64,000 bases of DNA, from NCBI RefSeq assembly GCF_016741935.1, contig NZ_JAERRG010000008.1:310001-374000 (forward strand), written 5' to 3'. Origin of the DNA: Streptomyces endocoffeicus. Lineage in GTDB: Bacteria > Actinomycetota > Actinomycetes > Streptomycetales > Streptomycetaceae. Below the pieces are notes generated by a model that was not told where the DNA came from, ran no database searches, and worked only from the letters and a program-made list of their open reading frames with translations. This document shows, one piece after another, positions 54,665 to 62,722 of this stretch. The translations under genes and the position numbers were made by a program. Positions within the stretch are counted from its first letter, which is position 1; each line of letters starts with the position of its first letter.

Positions 54665-55374
54665 CGCGCGGCCCTCGTGGGGGTGGCGAGGTCGCGGACC
54701 TCCGGCGGTTGGCGCAGCACGGCGCGCATATCGCGCACCGTGTGCCAGGTGCCCCGCCAGGTGCCGGTGACCTTCGACTTCCCGGTGCGCGGCCGGTACG
54801 GCACGTCGCGTTCCTCGATCCGCCATCCGGCGTCGGCGGCCCGCACGACCATCTGCAGCGGGTAGCCGCTGCGGCGGTCGGTGAGGCCGAGGGCGAGCAG
54901 CGGTTCGCGCCGGGCGGCCCGCAGCGGGCCCAGATCGCCCAGCGTGAGGCCGGTGCGCCGCCGCAGCATCCGGGTCAGCGCGAGGTTGCCGAGCCGGGCG
55001 TGCACCGGCCAGGCTCCCCGCTCCTGGGGGCGTCGCCGGCCCAGCACGAGGTCGGCGTCGCCCGCCGCCACGGTCCGCACGAAGGCGGTCAGCAGCCCGG
55101 GGTCGAGCGAGGCGTCGCAGTCGCAGAAGCAGACGATGTCGGCCTCGGCGGCGAGGAGCCCGGTGTGGCAGGCGGCGCCGAAGCCACGGCGGGGTTCGTG
55201 GACGACGGTGGCGCCGTGGGCGCGGGCGATCGTGGCCGAGCCGTCCGTGGAGCCGTTGTCGACGACGATGGCGCGCCAGCCGTCGGGGATGCGGGCCAGC
55301 ACCCAGGGCAGGGCGGCGGCCTCGTCCAGACATGGCAGGACGATGTCCGCACAGGGGGTGGTCGAGTTCGTCAC
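54661..55374 (-). CDS. Family 2 glycosyltransferase
   Basis: 237 residues from the GTG at 55374 (frame open to 55383; ribosome site weak). GT-A fold with ADIVLPCLDEAAALPWVLA at the N-terminus, VVDNGSTDGSATIARAHG near 40, and the metal-binding DCDAS in CFCDCDASLDPGLL near 88. There are no membrane spans, unlike dolichyl-phosphate-mannose synthases with an anchor, so it acts in the cytoplasm. It leads the operon GT2, DUF2064, methyltransferase, GT87, in which adjacent starts and stops overlap or nearly touch. It is divergent from the response regulator gene with a 125-base gap. Confidence 0.85.
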   Translation of the reverse strand: MTNSTTPCADIVLPCLDEAAALPWVLARIPDGWRAIVVDNGSTDGSATIARAHGATVVHEPRRGFGAACHTGLLAAEADIVCFCDCDASLDPGLLTAFVRTVAAGDADLVLGRRRPQERGAWPVHARLGNLALTRMLRRRTGLTLGDLGPLRAARREPLLALGLTDRRSGYPLQMVVRAADAGWRIEERDVPYRPRTGKSKVTGTWRGTWHTVRDMRAVLRQPPEVRDLATPTRAAR

Positions 55375-55499
55375 CCGCACCACACTACGAAGGAGAAAGC
55401 GACATTTCGGGCTTCAGGTTCTTACGAAACACGGACGTCGGCCGGGCGGCGGGCTCCCCGGCGCCCCCTGGCGGCGCACCCGGTGTCACGCTGTGGGGC

Positions 55500-56390
55500 A
55501 TGCAGCAGAACCCCTCTCCCACCCGCGTGCTCGTCGTCGACGACGACCCGACCGTGGCCGAGGTCGTCGCCGGGTACCTCGGCCGGGCCGGCTTCGCCGT
55601 GGACCGGGCCGCCGACGGCCCCGGGGCGCTCGCCCGTGCCGCCGCCCGCCGGCCGGACCTGGTCGTCCTCGACCTGATGCTGCCCGGCATGGACGGGCTG
55701 GAGGTGTGCCGCGCGCTCCGGGACAAGGGCCCGGTGCCGGTCATCATGCTCACCGCACGCGGCGACGAGGAGGACCGGATCCTCGGCCTGGAGATCGGCG
55801 CGGACGACTACGTCACCAAGCCGTTCAGCCCGCGGGAGCTGGTGCTGCGCGTGGAGTCGGTGCTGCGGCGCGGCCGGACCGGTCCGCGGGTCCCCGGCTC
55901 GTCCGGCCCCGGCCCCGGCCAGGGCCCCGACCCGGGCGAGGTGACGCATCGCGCCGGGATCACCCTCGACCCGCTGGCCCGGCGCGCCGCCCGGGACGGC
56001 CGGGAGCTCGCCCTGACCGTGCGCGAATTCGACCTGCTGGCCTTTCTGCTGCGCCACCCCGGGGTGGCCTTCACCCGCGAGGAGCTGATGCGCGAGGTGT
56101 GGGGCTGGGACTTCGGCGATCTGTCCACCGTCACCGTCCATGTGCGGCGGCTGCGCGGAAAGGTCGAGGACGATCCCGCCGCGCCCCGGCTCATCCAGAC
56201 TGTATGGGGCATCGGCTACCGCTTCGACGCCCCGCCCGAGGCCGGCGGCGAGGCCGACGACGAGCCCCACGGCGAGAGACGGCGGGACGAGGGACGTGGG
56301 GACGAGGGGCAAAGGTGCGAAGGGCAACGGTACGAGGGGCGCGCGGACCAGGGGCGGGACGAGGGAAGGGGGCCGGGCTCCGATGGGTAA
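55500..56390 (+). CDS. OmpR-type response regulator
   Basis: 296 residues from the ATG at 55500. Receiver domain at about 8-120 with RVLVVDDDPTVAE, phospho-acceptor Asp in VVLDLMLPGMDG near 57, and the conserved Lys in DDYVTKPFSPREL. A Gly/Pro linker leads to a winged-helix domain (about 155-255; LTVREFDLLAFLL, VHVRRLRGKVEDD, TVWGIGYRF). After the normal end about 40 residues of Glu/Arg/Gly/Asp repeats (DEGRGDEGQ) extend it, coded by degenerate tandem DNA. It overlaps the kinase gene by eight bases. Confidence 0.9.
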   Translation: MQQNPSPTRVLVVDDDPTVAEVVAGYLGRAGFAVDRAADGPGALARAAARRPDLVVLDLMLPGMDGLEVCRALRDKGPVPVIMLTARGDEEDRILGLEIGADDYVTKPFSPRELVLRVESVLRRGRTGPRVPGSSGPGPGQGPDPGEVTHRAGITLDPLARRAARDGRELALTVREFDLLAFLLRHPGVAFTREELMREVWGWDFGDLSTVTVHVRRLRGKVEDDPAAPRLIQTVWGIGYRFDAPPEAGGEADDEPHGERRRDEGRGDEGQRCEGQRYEGRADQGRDEGRGPGSDG

Positions 56391-57498
56391 TGTGCTCCTC
56401 ATGGCCGCGTTCGCCTTCCTCGGCGCGGCGGCGGCCGGTCTGCTGGGCGCGCTGGCGCTGCGGCTGGTGCGCGGCCGTTCGGTCGCGGTGTCCCTCGCCG
56501 TCGTCGCCGCCGTCGCGGTCACGGCGATGCTCACCGGGACGCTGGCCGTCGCCTGGGCGATGTTCCTGTCCCCGCACGACCTGACGGTGGTCACGACCGT
56601 CTGTGCCATGGCCGCCGTGGTGTCCCTGGCCACCGCGCTGCTGCTGGGCCGCTGGGTGGTCGCGCGCAGCAACGCGCTGGCCCTCGCCGCCCGCTCCTTC
56701 GGGGACGGCGGGAGCTTCGCCGCCCCCGACGGCCAGGCCACCGCCGAACTCGCCGCGCTCGGCCGTGAACTGGCCGCCACCAGTGCCAAGTTGGCCGCCT
56801 CCCGCGAGCGTGAGCGGGCCCTGGAGTCCTCCCGCCGGGAGCTGGTCGCCTGGATCTCCCACGATCTGCGCACCCCGCTGGCGGGGCTGCGCGCGATGTC
56901 CGAGGCGCTGGAGGACGGGGTGGCCCCGGACCCGGACCGCTACCTCCGCCGCATACGCACCGAGGTGGAGCGGCTGAACACGATGGTCGGCGACCTCTTC
57001 GAGCTCTCCCGCATCCACGCCGGGGCGCTCTCCCTCGCGCCCACCCGGATTTCCGTCTACGACCTGGTCGGCGACGCCCTCGCCGGGGTCGATCCGCTCG
57101 CCCGCGAGCTGGGTGTCCAGCTGATCGGCGACCGCGTGGACCCCGTCCCGGTGGAGGTCGACGGCAAGGAGATGACCCGTGTGCTCGGGAACCTCCTCGT
57201 CAACGCGGTCCGCCGCACCCCGGCGGACGGCACGGTCGCGGTGTCCGCCGAGCGCGAGGCGGACACGGTCGTGCTGTCGGTCACCGACGGCTGCGGCGGA
57301 ATTCCGGAGGAGGACCTTCCGCGCGTCTTCGACACCGGCTGGCGCGGCAGCGACGCCCGCACACCCCCGGCGGGCGCCGGTCTGGGCCTCGCCATCGTCC
57401 GTGGCATCGTCGAGGCCCACGACGGCCAGGCGGCGGTCCGCAACGTCGACGGCGGCTGCCGCTTCGAGGTCCGCCTCCCCGCCGCCGTCACGTCCTGA
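56383..57498 (+). CDS. Sensor histidine kinase, partner of the preceding regulator
   Basis: 371 residues from the ATG at 56383. Two or three membrane spans occupy the first about 105 residues, with almost no extracytoplasmic loop, so it may sense the membrane itself. A coiled-coil-like stretch (SAKLAASRERERALESSRREL) precedes the H box VAWISHDLRTPLAGLRAM near 163. The N box VLGNLLVNAVRRTP (an Arg where Lys is common) and G boxes VTDGCGGIPEEDLP and GAGLGLAIVRGIVEAH complete the HATPase domain. Targets are unknown; the divergent GT operon is a candidate. Confidence 0.9.
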   Translation: MGNVLLMAAFAFLGAAAAGLLGALALRLVRGRSVAVSLAVVAAVAVTAMLTGTLAVAWAMFLSPHDLTVVTTVCAMAAVVSLATALLLGRWVVARSNALALAARSFGDGGSFAAPDGQATAELAALGRELAATSAKLAASRERERALESSRRELVAWISHDLRTPLAGLRAMSEALEDGVAPDPDRYLRRIRTEVERLNTMVGDLFELSRIHAGALSLAPTRISVYDLVGDALAGVDPLARELGVQLIGDRVDPVPVEVDGKEMTRVLGNLLVNAVRRTPADGTVAVSAEREADTVVLSVTDGCGGIPEEDLPRVFDTGWRGSDARTPPAGAGLGLAIVRGIVEAHDGQAAVRNVDGGCRFEVRLPAAVTS

Positions 57499-57523
57499 GC
57501 GCCGCCGCCGTCACGTCCTGAGC
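57481..57523 (+). repeat. Tandem duplication spanning the kinase stop codon
   Basis: GCCGCCGTCACGTCCTGAGC occurs at 57481-57500 and again at 57504-57523 (23-bp period). The first copy has the last five codons and the TGA. Confidence 0.95.
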
Positions 57524-57544
57524 GACCCCGCTCCCCTCACATCC

Positions 57545-57593
57545 GCCTCACACCCCCGCTCATGCCCGCCTCACACCCCCGCCTCACACCCCC
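57545..57593 (-). repeat. Three 13-bp copies across the epimerase stop codon
   Basis: GCCTCACACCCCC is at 57545-57557, 57568-57580 and 57581-57593. The last copy contains the epimerase stop (TCA at 57584-57586 on the plus strand). Confidence 0.93.
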
Positions 57594-58651
57594 GCCCGTT
57601 GCGGGGCGTGGGCGAATTCGGTCATGCCCTCGTGGAACGAGACCGCCGGGCGCCAGCCCAGCTGGTCGCGGATCCGGCGGGACGACGCGGTGATGTGCCG
57701 GACGTCGCCCAATCGGTAGTCGCCCGTCACCACGGGTGCGGGGCCGCCGAACGCCGTGGCCAGGGCCGTGGCCATCTCACCCACCGTGTGAGGATCGTCG
57801 CTGCCGGTGTTGTACGCGGTCAGCGCGGCCGGGGCCGCCGCGTCCGGCGCCGCCTCCAGGGCGGCGACATTGGCGGCGGCCACGTCACGTACATGGATGA
57901 AGTCCCGGCGCTGGTTCCCGTCCTCGAAGACCGTGGGCGCCTCGCCGCGCGCCAGGGCCGAGCGGAAGAAGGAGGCGACGCCCGCATAGGGGGTGTCGCG
58001 CGGCATTCCAGGCCCGTACACATTGTGGTAGCGCAGCGACACCGCGCGGCCGCCCACCGACCGGGCCCAGGCCGCCGCCAGGTGTTCCTGGGCCAGCTTC
58101 GTCGTCGCGTACACATTGCGGGGATCGACTGGTGCGTCCTCCCCCACCAGGCCGGGCCGCAGCGGGGTGCCGCATTCGGGGCAGAGGGGGTCGAAGCGGC
58201 CCGCCGCGAGGTCCGCCTCGGCGCGCGGGCCGGGACGGACCCGGCCGTGGCGGGGGCAGTCGTAGCGCCCCTCGCCGTAGACGACCATCGACCCGGCGAG
58301 GACCAGTTCGCGCACCCCGCGCTCGGCCATCGCCGCCAGCAGCACCGCCGTGCCCAGGTCATTGCAGCCCACATAGGCCGGGGCGTCCGCGAAGTCCTTG
58401 CCGAGGCCGACCATTGCCGCCTGGTGGCATACGGCGTCCACGCCGCGCAGCGCCGCGAGGACCGCCTCCCGGTCCCGTACATCGGCGTGGATCCACTCCC
58501 CGTCCACGGATGGCGGAGCCGGATGGGTGGCGGTCGGGTGAGCGGCGGGAAGCAGGGCGTCGAGGACGACGGCCTCATGGCCGTGCTCGACGAGGGCGGT
58601 GACGATGTGCGAGCCGATGAAGCCCGCACCTCCGGTGACCAGTACGCGCAT
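57584..58651 (-). CDS. NAD-dependent sugar-nucleotide epimerase/dehydratase with Cys-rich insertion
   Basis: 355 residues from the ATG at 58651. Extended SDR: NAD motif VLVTGGAGFIGSHIVTALVEHG at 3-24, and catalytic YATTK in NVYATTKLAQEHL near residue 185. An insertion before it holds CPRHG and CPECG (about 130-160). These are two C-P-x-x-G knuckles that could bind zinc; related epimerases have this insertion. Likely a UDP- or dTDP-sugar 4-epimerase; the exact sugar is not determinable. It is convergent with the kinase gene. Confidence 0.85.
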   Translation of the reverse strand: MRVLVTGGAGFIGSHIVTALVEHGHEAVVLDALLPAAHPTATHPAPPSVDGEWIHADVRDREAVLAALRGVDAVCHQAAMVGLGKDFADAPAYVGCNDLGTAVLLAAMAERGVRELVLAGSMVVYGEGRYDCPRHGRVRPGPRAEADLAAGRFDPLCPECGTPLRPGLVGEDAPVDPRNVYATTKLAQEHLAAAWARSVGGRAVSLRYHNVYGPGMPRDTPYAGVASFFRSALARGEAPTVFEDGNQRRDFIHVRDVAAANVAALEAAPDAAAPAALTAYNTGSDDPHTVGEMATALATAFGGPAPVVTGDYRLGDVRHITASSRRIRDQLGWRPAVSFHEGMTEFAHAPQRAGV

Positions 58652-58850
58652 GGGGGCGACGCTAGGCCCGAGCGGGCGTCCGGGCCCGCCCCCGCGCCGT
58701 TCCGTCACCGCTCCGTAAGACCTTCCGGAGGAGGCGTGGTCACAGAATGGTCACAAGGGGGACGGCCCTGCGTTGCCTTTCACTGCGACCGTGGCGGCCA
58801 CTCGCGTCCCTGGGGCCCCGTCCCCGAGGTCTGTCCTCCTGGGGCTCACG

Positions 58851-58870
58851 GACACGTTCAGACACGTTCA
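58851..58870. repeat. Two perfect copies of GACACGTTCA upstream of the methyltransferase gene
   Basis: Direct repeat at 58851-58860 and 58861-58870, 62-81 bases before the 58932 start. Two tandem 10-mers could be a regulator site; nothing else supports it. Confidence 0.4.
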
Positions 58871-58931
58871 AACGGATAGTTCAACCGGACACGTCTCTCA
58901 AGACCGCCGCCATCGACGAACAGAGAGCCAC

Positions 58932-59843
58932 ATGACGGTCACCACCGCCCCCGCGGCCCAGCGTCCCCGCTGCCTCAACGACGTCAAGGGATGGTTCCCC
59001 AGCCTTGACCAAGTGCTGTTCGACCACTTTCTGAGCCGCCAGGAGCGCCTCGGACAGCGCGGGGACCTGATGGAGATGGGTGCCTACATGGGCAAGAGCG
59101 CCATCTTCACCGCCGCCTACATGCGGGCGAACGAGCGTTTCACGATCTGTGACCTCTTCGACGCCGAGGCGCCGGACGAGAAGAACGCGGCGGAGGCACG
59201 CAAGTCGTACTCCACCCTGACCCGCACCGCCTTCGAGCAGAACTACCTGGCCTTCTGGGACGAGCTGCCGAACGTCATCCAGGGCCCCACCTCCGTCGTG
59301 CCCGACCACGTCGGCGCGAACACCTGCCGCTTCATCCACGTGGACGCCTCGCATCTGTACGAGCACGTGGCGGGCGACATCGACACCGCGCACAACACGC
59401 TGGTGCCCGACGGCCTCGTTATCCTCGACGACTTCCGCTCCGAGCACACCCCGGGCGTGGCCGCCGCGACCTGGGAGGCGGTGTTCACGCGCGGCCTGCG
59501 GCCCATCTGCCTGTCCACACAGAAGCTCTACGGCACCTGGGGCGACCCGGAGCCGATCCAGAACGAGATGCTCGCGGACGAGGAGTGGCGCAAGGGGATG
59601 CACACCAGTGTGCAGGAGATCGCGGGCCGCAGGGTGCTGCGGTTCTCGGGGAAGCCCGCGAACCCGACCCCGCCCACCTCCCGCTTCGTCAATGAGCCGC
59701 GCGACCCGGCTCCCGAGCCGCGCTCCGCGTCCACCGCACCGGCGTCCGCGCCCGCGGCGCGCCGCCCCACCGCGGTCCGGCGGTTCGCCGCCGATGTGCT
59801 CCCGCCGGTCGTCACCCGCGCGATCCGCCGCCGCAGGGGATAG
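58932..59843 (+). CDS. Class I SAM-dependent methyltransferase (Methyltransf_24-like)
   Basis: 303 residues from the ATG at 58932. After about 40 residues the Rossmann start GDLMEMGAYMGKSAIFTAAYM is a glycine-loop motif, followed by FTICDLFDAEAP. The segment CRFIHVDASHLYEHVAGDIDTAHNTLVPDGLVILDDF is characteristic of TylF/cephalosporin-hydroxylase-like methyltransferases, in which Asp residues bind a metal. The last 75 residues are a Pro/Ala-rich then Arg-rich tail (RAIRRRRG). Substrate is unknown; the neighbouring epimerase hints at a sugar. Confidence 0.8.
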   Translation: MTVTTAPAAQRPRCLNDVKGWFPSLDQVLFDHFLSRQERLGQRGDLMEMGAYMGKSAIFTAAYMRANERFTICDLFDAEAPDEKNAAEARKSYSTLTRTAFEQNYLAFWDELPNVIQGPTSVVPDHVGANTCRFIHVDASHLYEHVAGDIDTAHNTLVPDGLVILDDFRSEHTPGVAAATWEAVFTRGLRPICLSTQKLYGTWGDPEPIQNEMLADEEWRKGMHTSVQEIAGRRVLRFSGKPANPTPPTSRFVNEPRDPAPEPRSASTAPASAPAARRPTAVRRFAADVLPPVVTRAIRRRRG

Positions 59844-59859
59844 CGCCCCCGGGCACGGA

Positions 59860-59892
59860 GGGAGTCCGGGGACTGTCTGTCCCCGGACTCCC
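59860..59892. terminator. Bidirectional hairpin terminator between convergent genes
   Basis: Perfect 14-bp arms (59860-59873 and 59879-59892) close on the loop TGTCT, 17 bases past the methyltransferase stop and 29 before the Pth2-like stop. Confidence 0.85.
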
Positions 59893-59920
59893 AAGGACTC
59901 CCGGCACCGCGGACGACGCC

Positions 59921-60790
59921 TTACTGCCGCCGCAGTGCCGGGTGGTCCGCCACCACCGTGCAGGACCCCGGCGCGATCTCGGTGAACCCCGCGTCGCGCA
60001 CCACCGGCAGGCCGCTCGCGGTGAGCTCGTCCCACCGGTCGGCCGACGCCGTACGCACCGCCAGCGGGAACCCGGCCTCGCGCCAGGCCGCCCGCGCCGC
60101 GTCGTCCAGCTCCCACCAGGCCAGCTGGGCGCCGTGCCCGGCCTGGGCCATCGCCTTGCCCGCCGACATCTCCACCTGGGGGCTCAGCCACAGCACCGGA
60201 CCGGTGGGGTCGGGGGCGGGCGGCGGCTCGGGGTCGTCCAGGTCGGTGCCGGAGACCTGGAGCTTGGCCAGCTCCTTGGGCCAGCCGTCCAGCGGCACCG
60301 GCGGGAACACCCGCACCTCGGCGGCCGCCGACGAAGCCTCGTCCCTGTCCCCGTCCTCGTGCGCGTCTTTGTGCCCGCTTACGTCCTCGGCCGGGGGCGC
60401 GGCGGGCGCCCGGCCCGTGACCGTGATGCCCGGCAGCCCGGCCGCGCGCCGCCACTCCGCGCCGCGCGCCCGCCGTACGACCTTGCGGATCCGGGCGTCC
60501 TGCCAGTCCCGTACGGCCTGCGCCCACTCGCCGTCGGCGGCCGTCGCCCGCTCGTCCGACAGCAGCACCAGCACCGCGCGCGCCGCCGTCTCCAGGGCGT
60601 CCGTACGCGCCGGGGGCGCGGCCTTCTCGATCCGGACCACCAGGGGCAGCACGAACTGCGGCGCGGCGTCCCGGTCGGTCTCGGCATGCCGGAAGGGGCT
60701 GCTGCGGGCGCCGGATCCGGTGCTCTGGTGAGCGGTCGTCTGGGTGCCGGTCTGGGTGCCGGTCTCGGTGTCGGCGTCGGTGCTGGTCAC
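59921..60790 (-). CDS. Peptidyl-tRNA hydrolase Pth2-like protein with long N-terminal region
   Basis: 289 residues from the GTG at 60790. The C-terminal half carries a Pth2-type core: PVLWLSPQVEMSAGKAMAQAGHGAQLAWW near residue 200, matching the K-x-x-A-Q-x-x-H-A signature of Pth2. CTVVADHPALRRQ is at the end. The N-terminal half (about 45-120; QFVLPLVVRIEKAAPP) seems a second, related or degenerate domain, joined by an acidic/Pro-rich link. Archaeal and eukaryotic Pth2 is about 120 residues, so this is a large variant. It may recycle peptidyl-tRNA or D-aminoacyl-tRNA; not certain. Confidence 0.7.
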   Translation of the reverse strand: MTSTDADTETGTQTGTQTTAHQSTGSGARSSPFRHAETDRDAAPQFVLPLVVRIEKAAPPARTDALETAARAVLVLLSDERATAADGEWAQAVRDWQDARIRKVVRRARGAEWRRAAGLPGITVTGRAPAAPPAEDVSGHKDAHEDGDRDEASSAAAEVRVFPPVPLDGWPKELAKLQVSGTDLDDPEPPPAPDPTGPVLWLSPQVEMSAGKAMAQAGHGAQLAWWELDDAARAAWREAGFPLAVRTASADRWDELTASGLPVVRDAGFTEIAPGSCTVVADHPALRRQ

Positions 60791-60833
60791 GCGCCAAGTG
60801 TGCCAGGACCGCCGCCAGGGCCTCCGCGCGCCG

Positions 60834-60905
60834 GGGGCTTCCCCTCGCTGGGGGCTTCCCCTTACCGAGGGCCTCCCTCGCCGAGGGCCTCCCCTCGCCG
60901 AGAGG
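60834..60905. repeat. Degenerate about 17-bp tandem repeats between divergent genes
   Basis: Four units of GGGCCTCCCCTCGCCGA-like sequence fill the gap between the Pth2-like and ABC ATPase starts. Confidence 0.75.
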
Positions 60906-60925
60906 CGCGCCTATGCTCAACCGGC

Positions 60926-61894
60926 ATGAGACTGCGAGGAGTCGGCCGCCGCTACGGCCTGGGCGGACCCTGGGTGCTGCGGGGTGTCGATCTTGAGGTG
61001 CCGCCAGGCTCGCTGACCCGTGTCCAGGGGCACAACGGCAGCGGCAAGTCCACGCTGCTGAGGCTGCTCGCCGGGATCGACGCCCCCAGCGCGGGCCGTA
61101 TCACCGGCCGTCCGGCCACCGCCTACGTCCCGGAGCGATTCCCGGCCGAGCTGCCCTTCTCCGCCCTCGGCTACCTCACCCACCTGGGTCGGATCCACGG
61201 GCTGTCCCGCGCCGCGGCGGCACGCGGGGCGGGGGAGTGGCTGGAGCGGTTCGGCGCGGACGGCTACGCCGGTACCCCGCTCGCCGAGCTGTCCAAGGGC
61301 ACCAGCCAGAAGATCGCCGTGGCACAGGCGCTGCTGGCCGCACCCGGCCTGCTGGTCCTGGACGAGGCGTGGACCGGCCTCGACCAGGCCGCACGCGGGG
61401 TGCTGGACACGGCGGTCGCCGAGCGCGTCGCCGACGGTGGCGCGGTCGTCTTCGTCGACCACGACCCACGCCGCCTGGCCGGGGCTCCGGACCGCGTCCT
61501 GCGCGTCACCGAGACCCGGCTGGAGCCGGTGGACGGCACGGTTCGGCCGCCGGTGGTGCGGGACGGACCCGGCGTCGGGCCACGGGTGCGGGTGGAGGCC
61601 GAGGGGCGGCCGGGGGCCGGGTTGCCCGATGAGCTGTCGGGCGCCGTGGTACGCGAGTACGCGCCCGTGCCCGCGCTCGCGCCGGCACCCGCGCCCGCGT
61701 CCGCGCTCCGGAGCGGGGCCGACGGTCCGGCGGGGCGGGGCGTACGGCTGGCGGTCGAGGTCGGCGCCGCCGACTCCGATGCCCTGCTCCGCACCCTCCT
61801 GACCGCCGACCCGCCCTGGCACATCCGCGCGGTGACGACCATCGACGACAACGACACCCGGCATCCCGCCCGAGGGGCGAAGGAGAAGGCATGA
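60926..61894 (+). CDS. ABC transporter ATP-binding protein with C-terminal extension
   Basis: 322 residues from the ATG at 60926. One ABC cassette: Walker A GHNGSGKST near residue 38, signature LSKGTSQKIAV near 125 (LSKG rather than LSGG, common in drug/export ATPases), Walker B LLVLDEAWTGLD near 145, switch His in FVDHD. After about residue 210 an extension of 110 residues with Pro/Ala repeats ends in a small folded-looking segment (GVRLAVEVGAADSDALLRTLL) that may regulate it. Coupled to the permease gene by ATGA overlap. Confidence 0.85.
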   Translation: MRLRGVGRRYGLGGPWVLRGVDLEVPPGSLTRVQGHNGSGKSTLLRLLAGIDAPSAGRITGRPATAYVPERFPAELPFSALGYLTHLGRIHGLSRAAAARGAGEWLERFGADGYAGTPLAELSKGTSQKIAVAQALLAAPGLLVLDEAWTGLDQAARGVLDTAVAERVADGGAVVFVDHDPRRLAGAPDRVLRVTETRLEPVDGTVRPPVVRDGPGVGPRVRVEAEGRPGAGLPDELSGAVVREYAPVPALAPAPAPASALRSGADGPAGRGVRLAVEVGAADSDALLRTLLTADPPWHIRAVTTIDDNDTRHPARGAKEKA

Positions 61895-62559
61895 CCGCGC
61901 TGCTGCGCTATCAGGCGGCCCTGCTGGCCCGCTCGCACCGCTGGCTGCCACCGTTGCTGCTCTACGGCGCGTTCCTGGGGATCGGGGTGCAGACCGGGCA
62001 GCCGATCCTCGACTCGCTCGGCTACGCCGCCGCCGCGCTGCTGCCCGTCGCCGCCTGGCTGGTGCGGGCGTGCGTCACCCAGGAGCCCGCCGCGGCCCGC
62101 GACTGCGCCTCGGCGGCGGTGGGGCCCGGCCGGGTGCACCTCGCCTCGGTGCTGACCGCGCTGGGCGCGGCGCTGGTGCTCGGCACCGCCGGGACGCTGT
62201 TCGTCGCGGCGGTCAGCGATCCGTACACCGCGGACCACCTGCACGAGATCCCCGTGCCCGAGGCGACCGTCTCCGGGCTGCTCACCGCGATCGCGTGCGC
62301 GCTGCTCGGCACGGCCGTCGGCGCGCTGTGCAACCGGCCGCTGCTGCGCCGCCCCGGCTGGGCGATCCCGGCCACGCTGCTCGCCGCGCTGCTGGTGTCG
62401 GTGGCCGGTGCCTCGCCCGCGAACGCCGCCGTGTCGGGGCTGGTCGACGGCTCGCACAGCGGCACCGTGCCGATGCCCCTGCTGCCCCTGGCCCTGACCG
62501 GCGCGGCCGCCGCCGGGGCGACCGCGCTGGCCTGCGCGCTGAGCTCCCGCCGGTCGTAG
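61891..62559 (+). CDS. ABC transporter membrane subunit (ABC-2-like)
   Basis: 222 residues from the ATG at 61891, overlapping the ATPase stop. Six hydrophobic segments are likely (WLPPLLLYGAFLGIGVQT, LGYAAAALLPVAAWLV, LASVLTALGAALVLGTAGTLFVAA, ATVSGLLTAIACALLGTAVGALC, GWAIPATLLAALLVSVAGA, LLPLALTGAAAAGATALACAL). Its size and pairing fit an ABC-2-type exporter half. Nothing shows the substrate. Confidence 0.8.
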   Translation: MTALLRYQAALLARSHRWLPPLLLYGAFLGIGVQTGQPILDSLGYAAAALLPVAAWLVRACVTQEPAAARDCASAAVGPGRVHLASVLTALGAALVLGTAGTLFVAAVSDPYTADHLHEIPVPEATVSGLLTAIACALLGTAVGALCNRPLLRRPGWAIPATLLAALLVSVAGASPANAAVSGLVDGSHSGTVPMPLLPLALTGAAAAGATALACALSSRRS

Positions 62560-62569
62560 GGTTCGGGGC

Positions 62570-62722
62570 ATGGACGACCGTACGGACCTCCCCGAGGGCC
62601 CGCCGTACGCCGACTGCGTGCAGTGCGGCGAGCCCACCGAGTACCCCGCCACGCGCCCCGGAGCGACGCTGTGCCCCGTCTGCGAATGGCAGGAGGCCCA
62701 GCGCACCGCCTGCTCCGGCTAG
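62570..62722 (+). CDS. 50-residue zinc-ribbon microprotein
   Basis: ATG at 62570 to TAG at 62722, 10 bases after the permease stop. The chain has two CxxC knuckles, Cys16/Cys19 in DCVQCGE and Cys35/Cys38 in LCPVCEW, spaced as in a small zinc ribbon, and a fifth Cys48. No known function. Closeness to the ABC genes suggests cotranscription. It is a real gene by codon use and knuckle spacing, though I cannot check conservation. Confidence 0.65.
   Translation: MDDRTDLPEGPPYADCVQCGEPTEYPATRPGATLCPVCEWQEAQRTACSG

Noticed and set aside
51876..54770. Plus-strand open frame of 964 codons
   Set aside because: Antisense to three coupled real genes; repeats in it are the reverse of their in-frame repeats.
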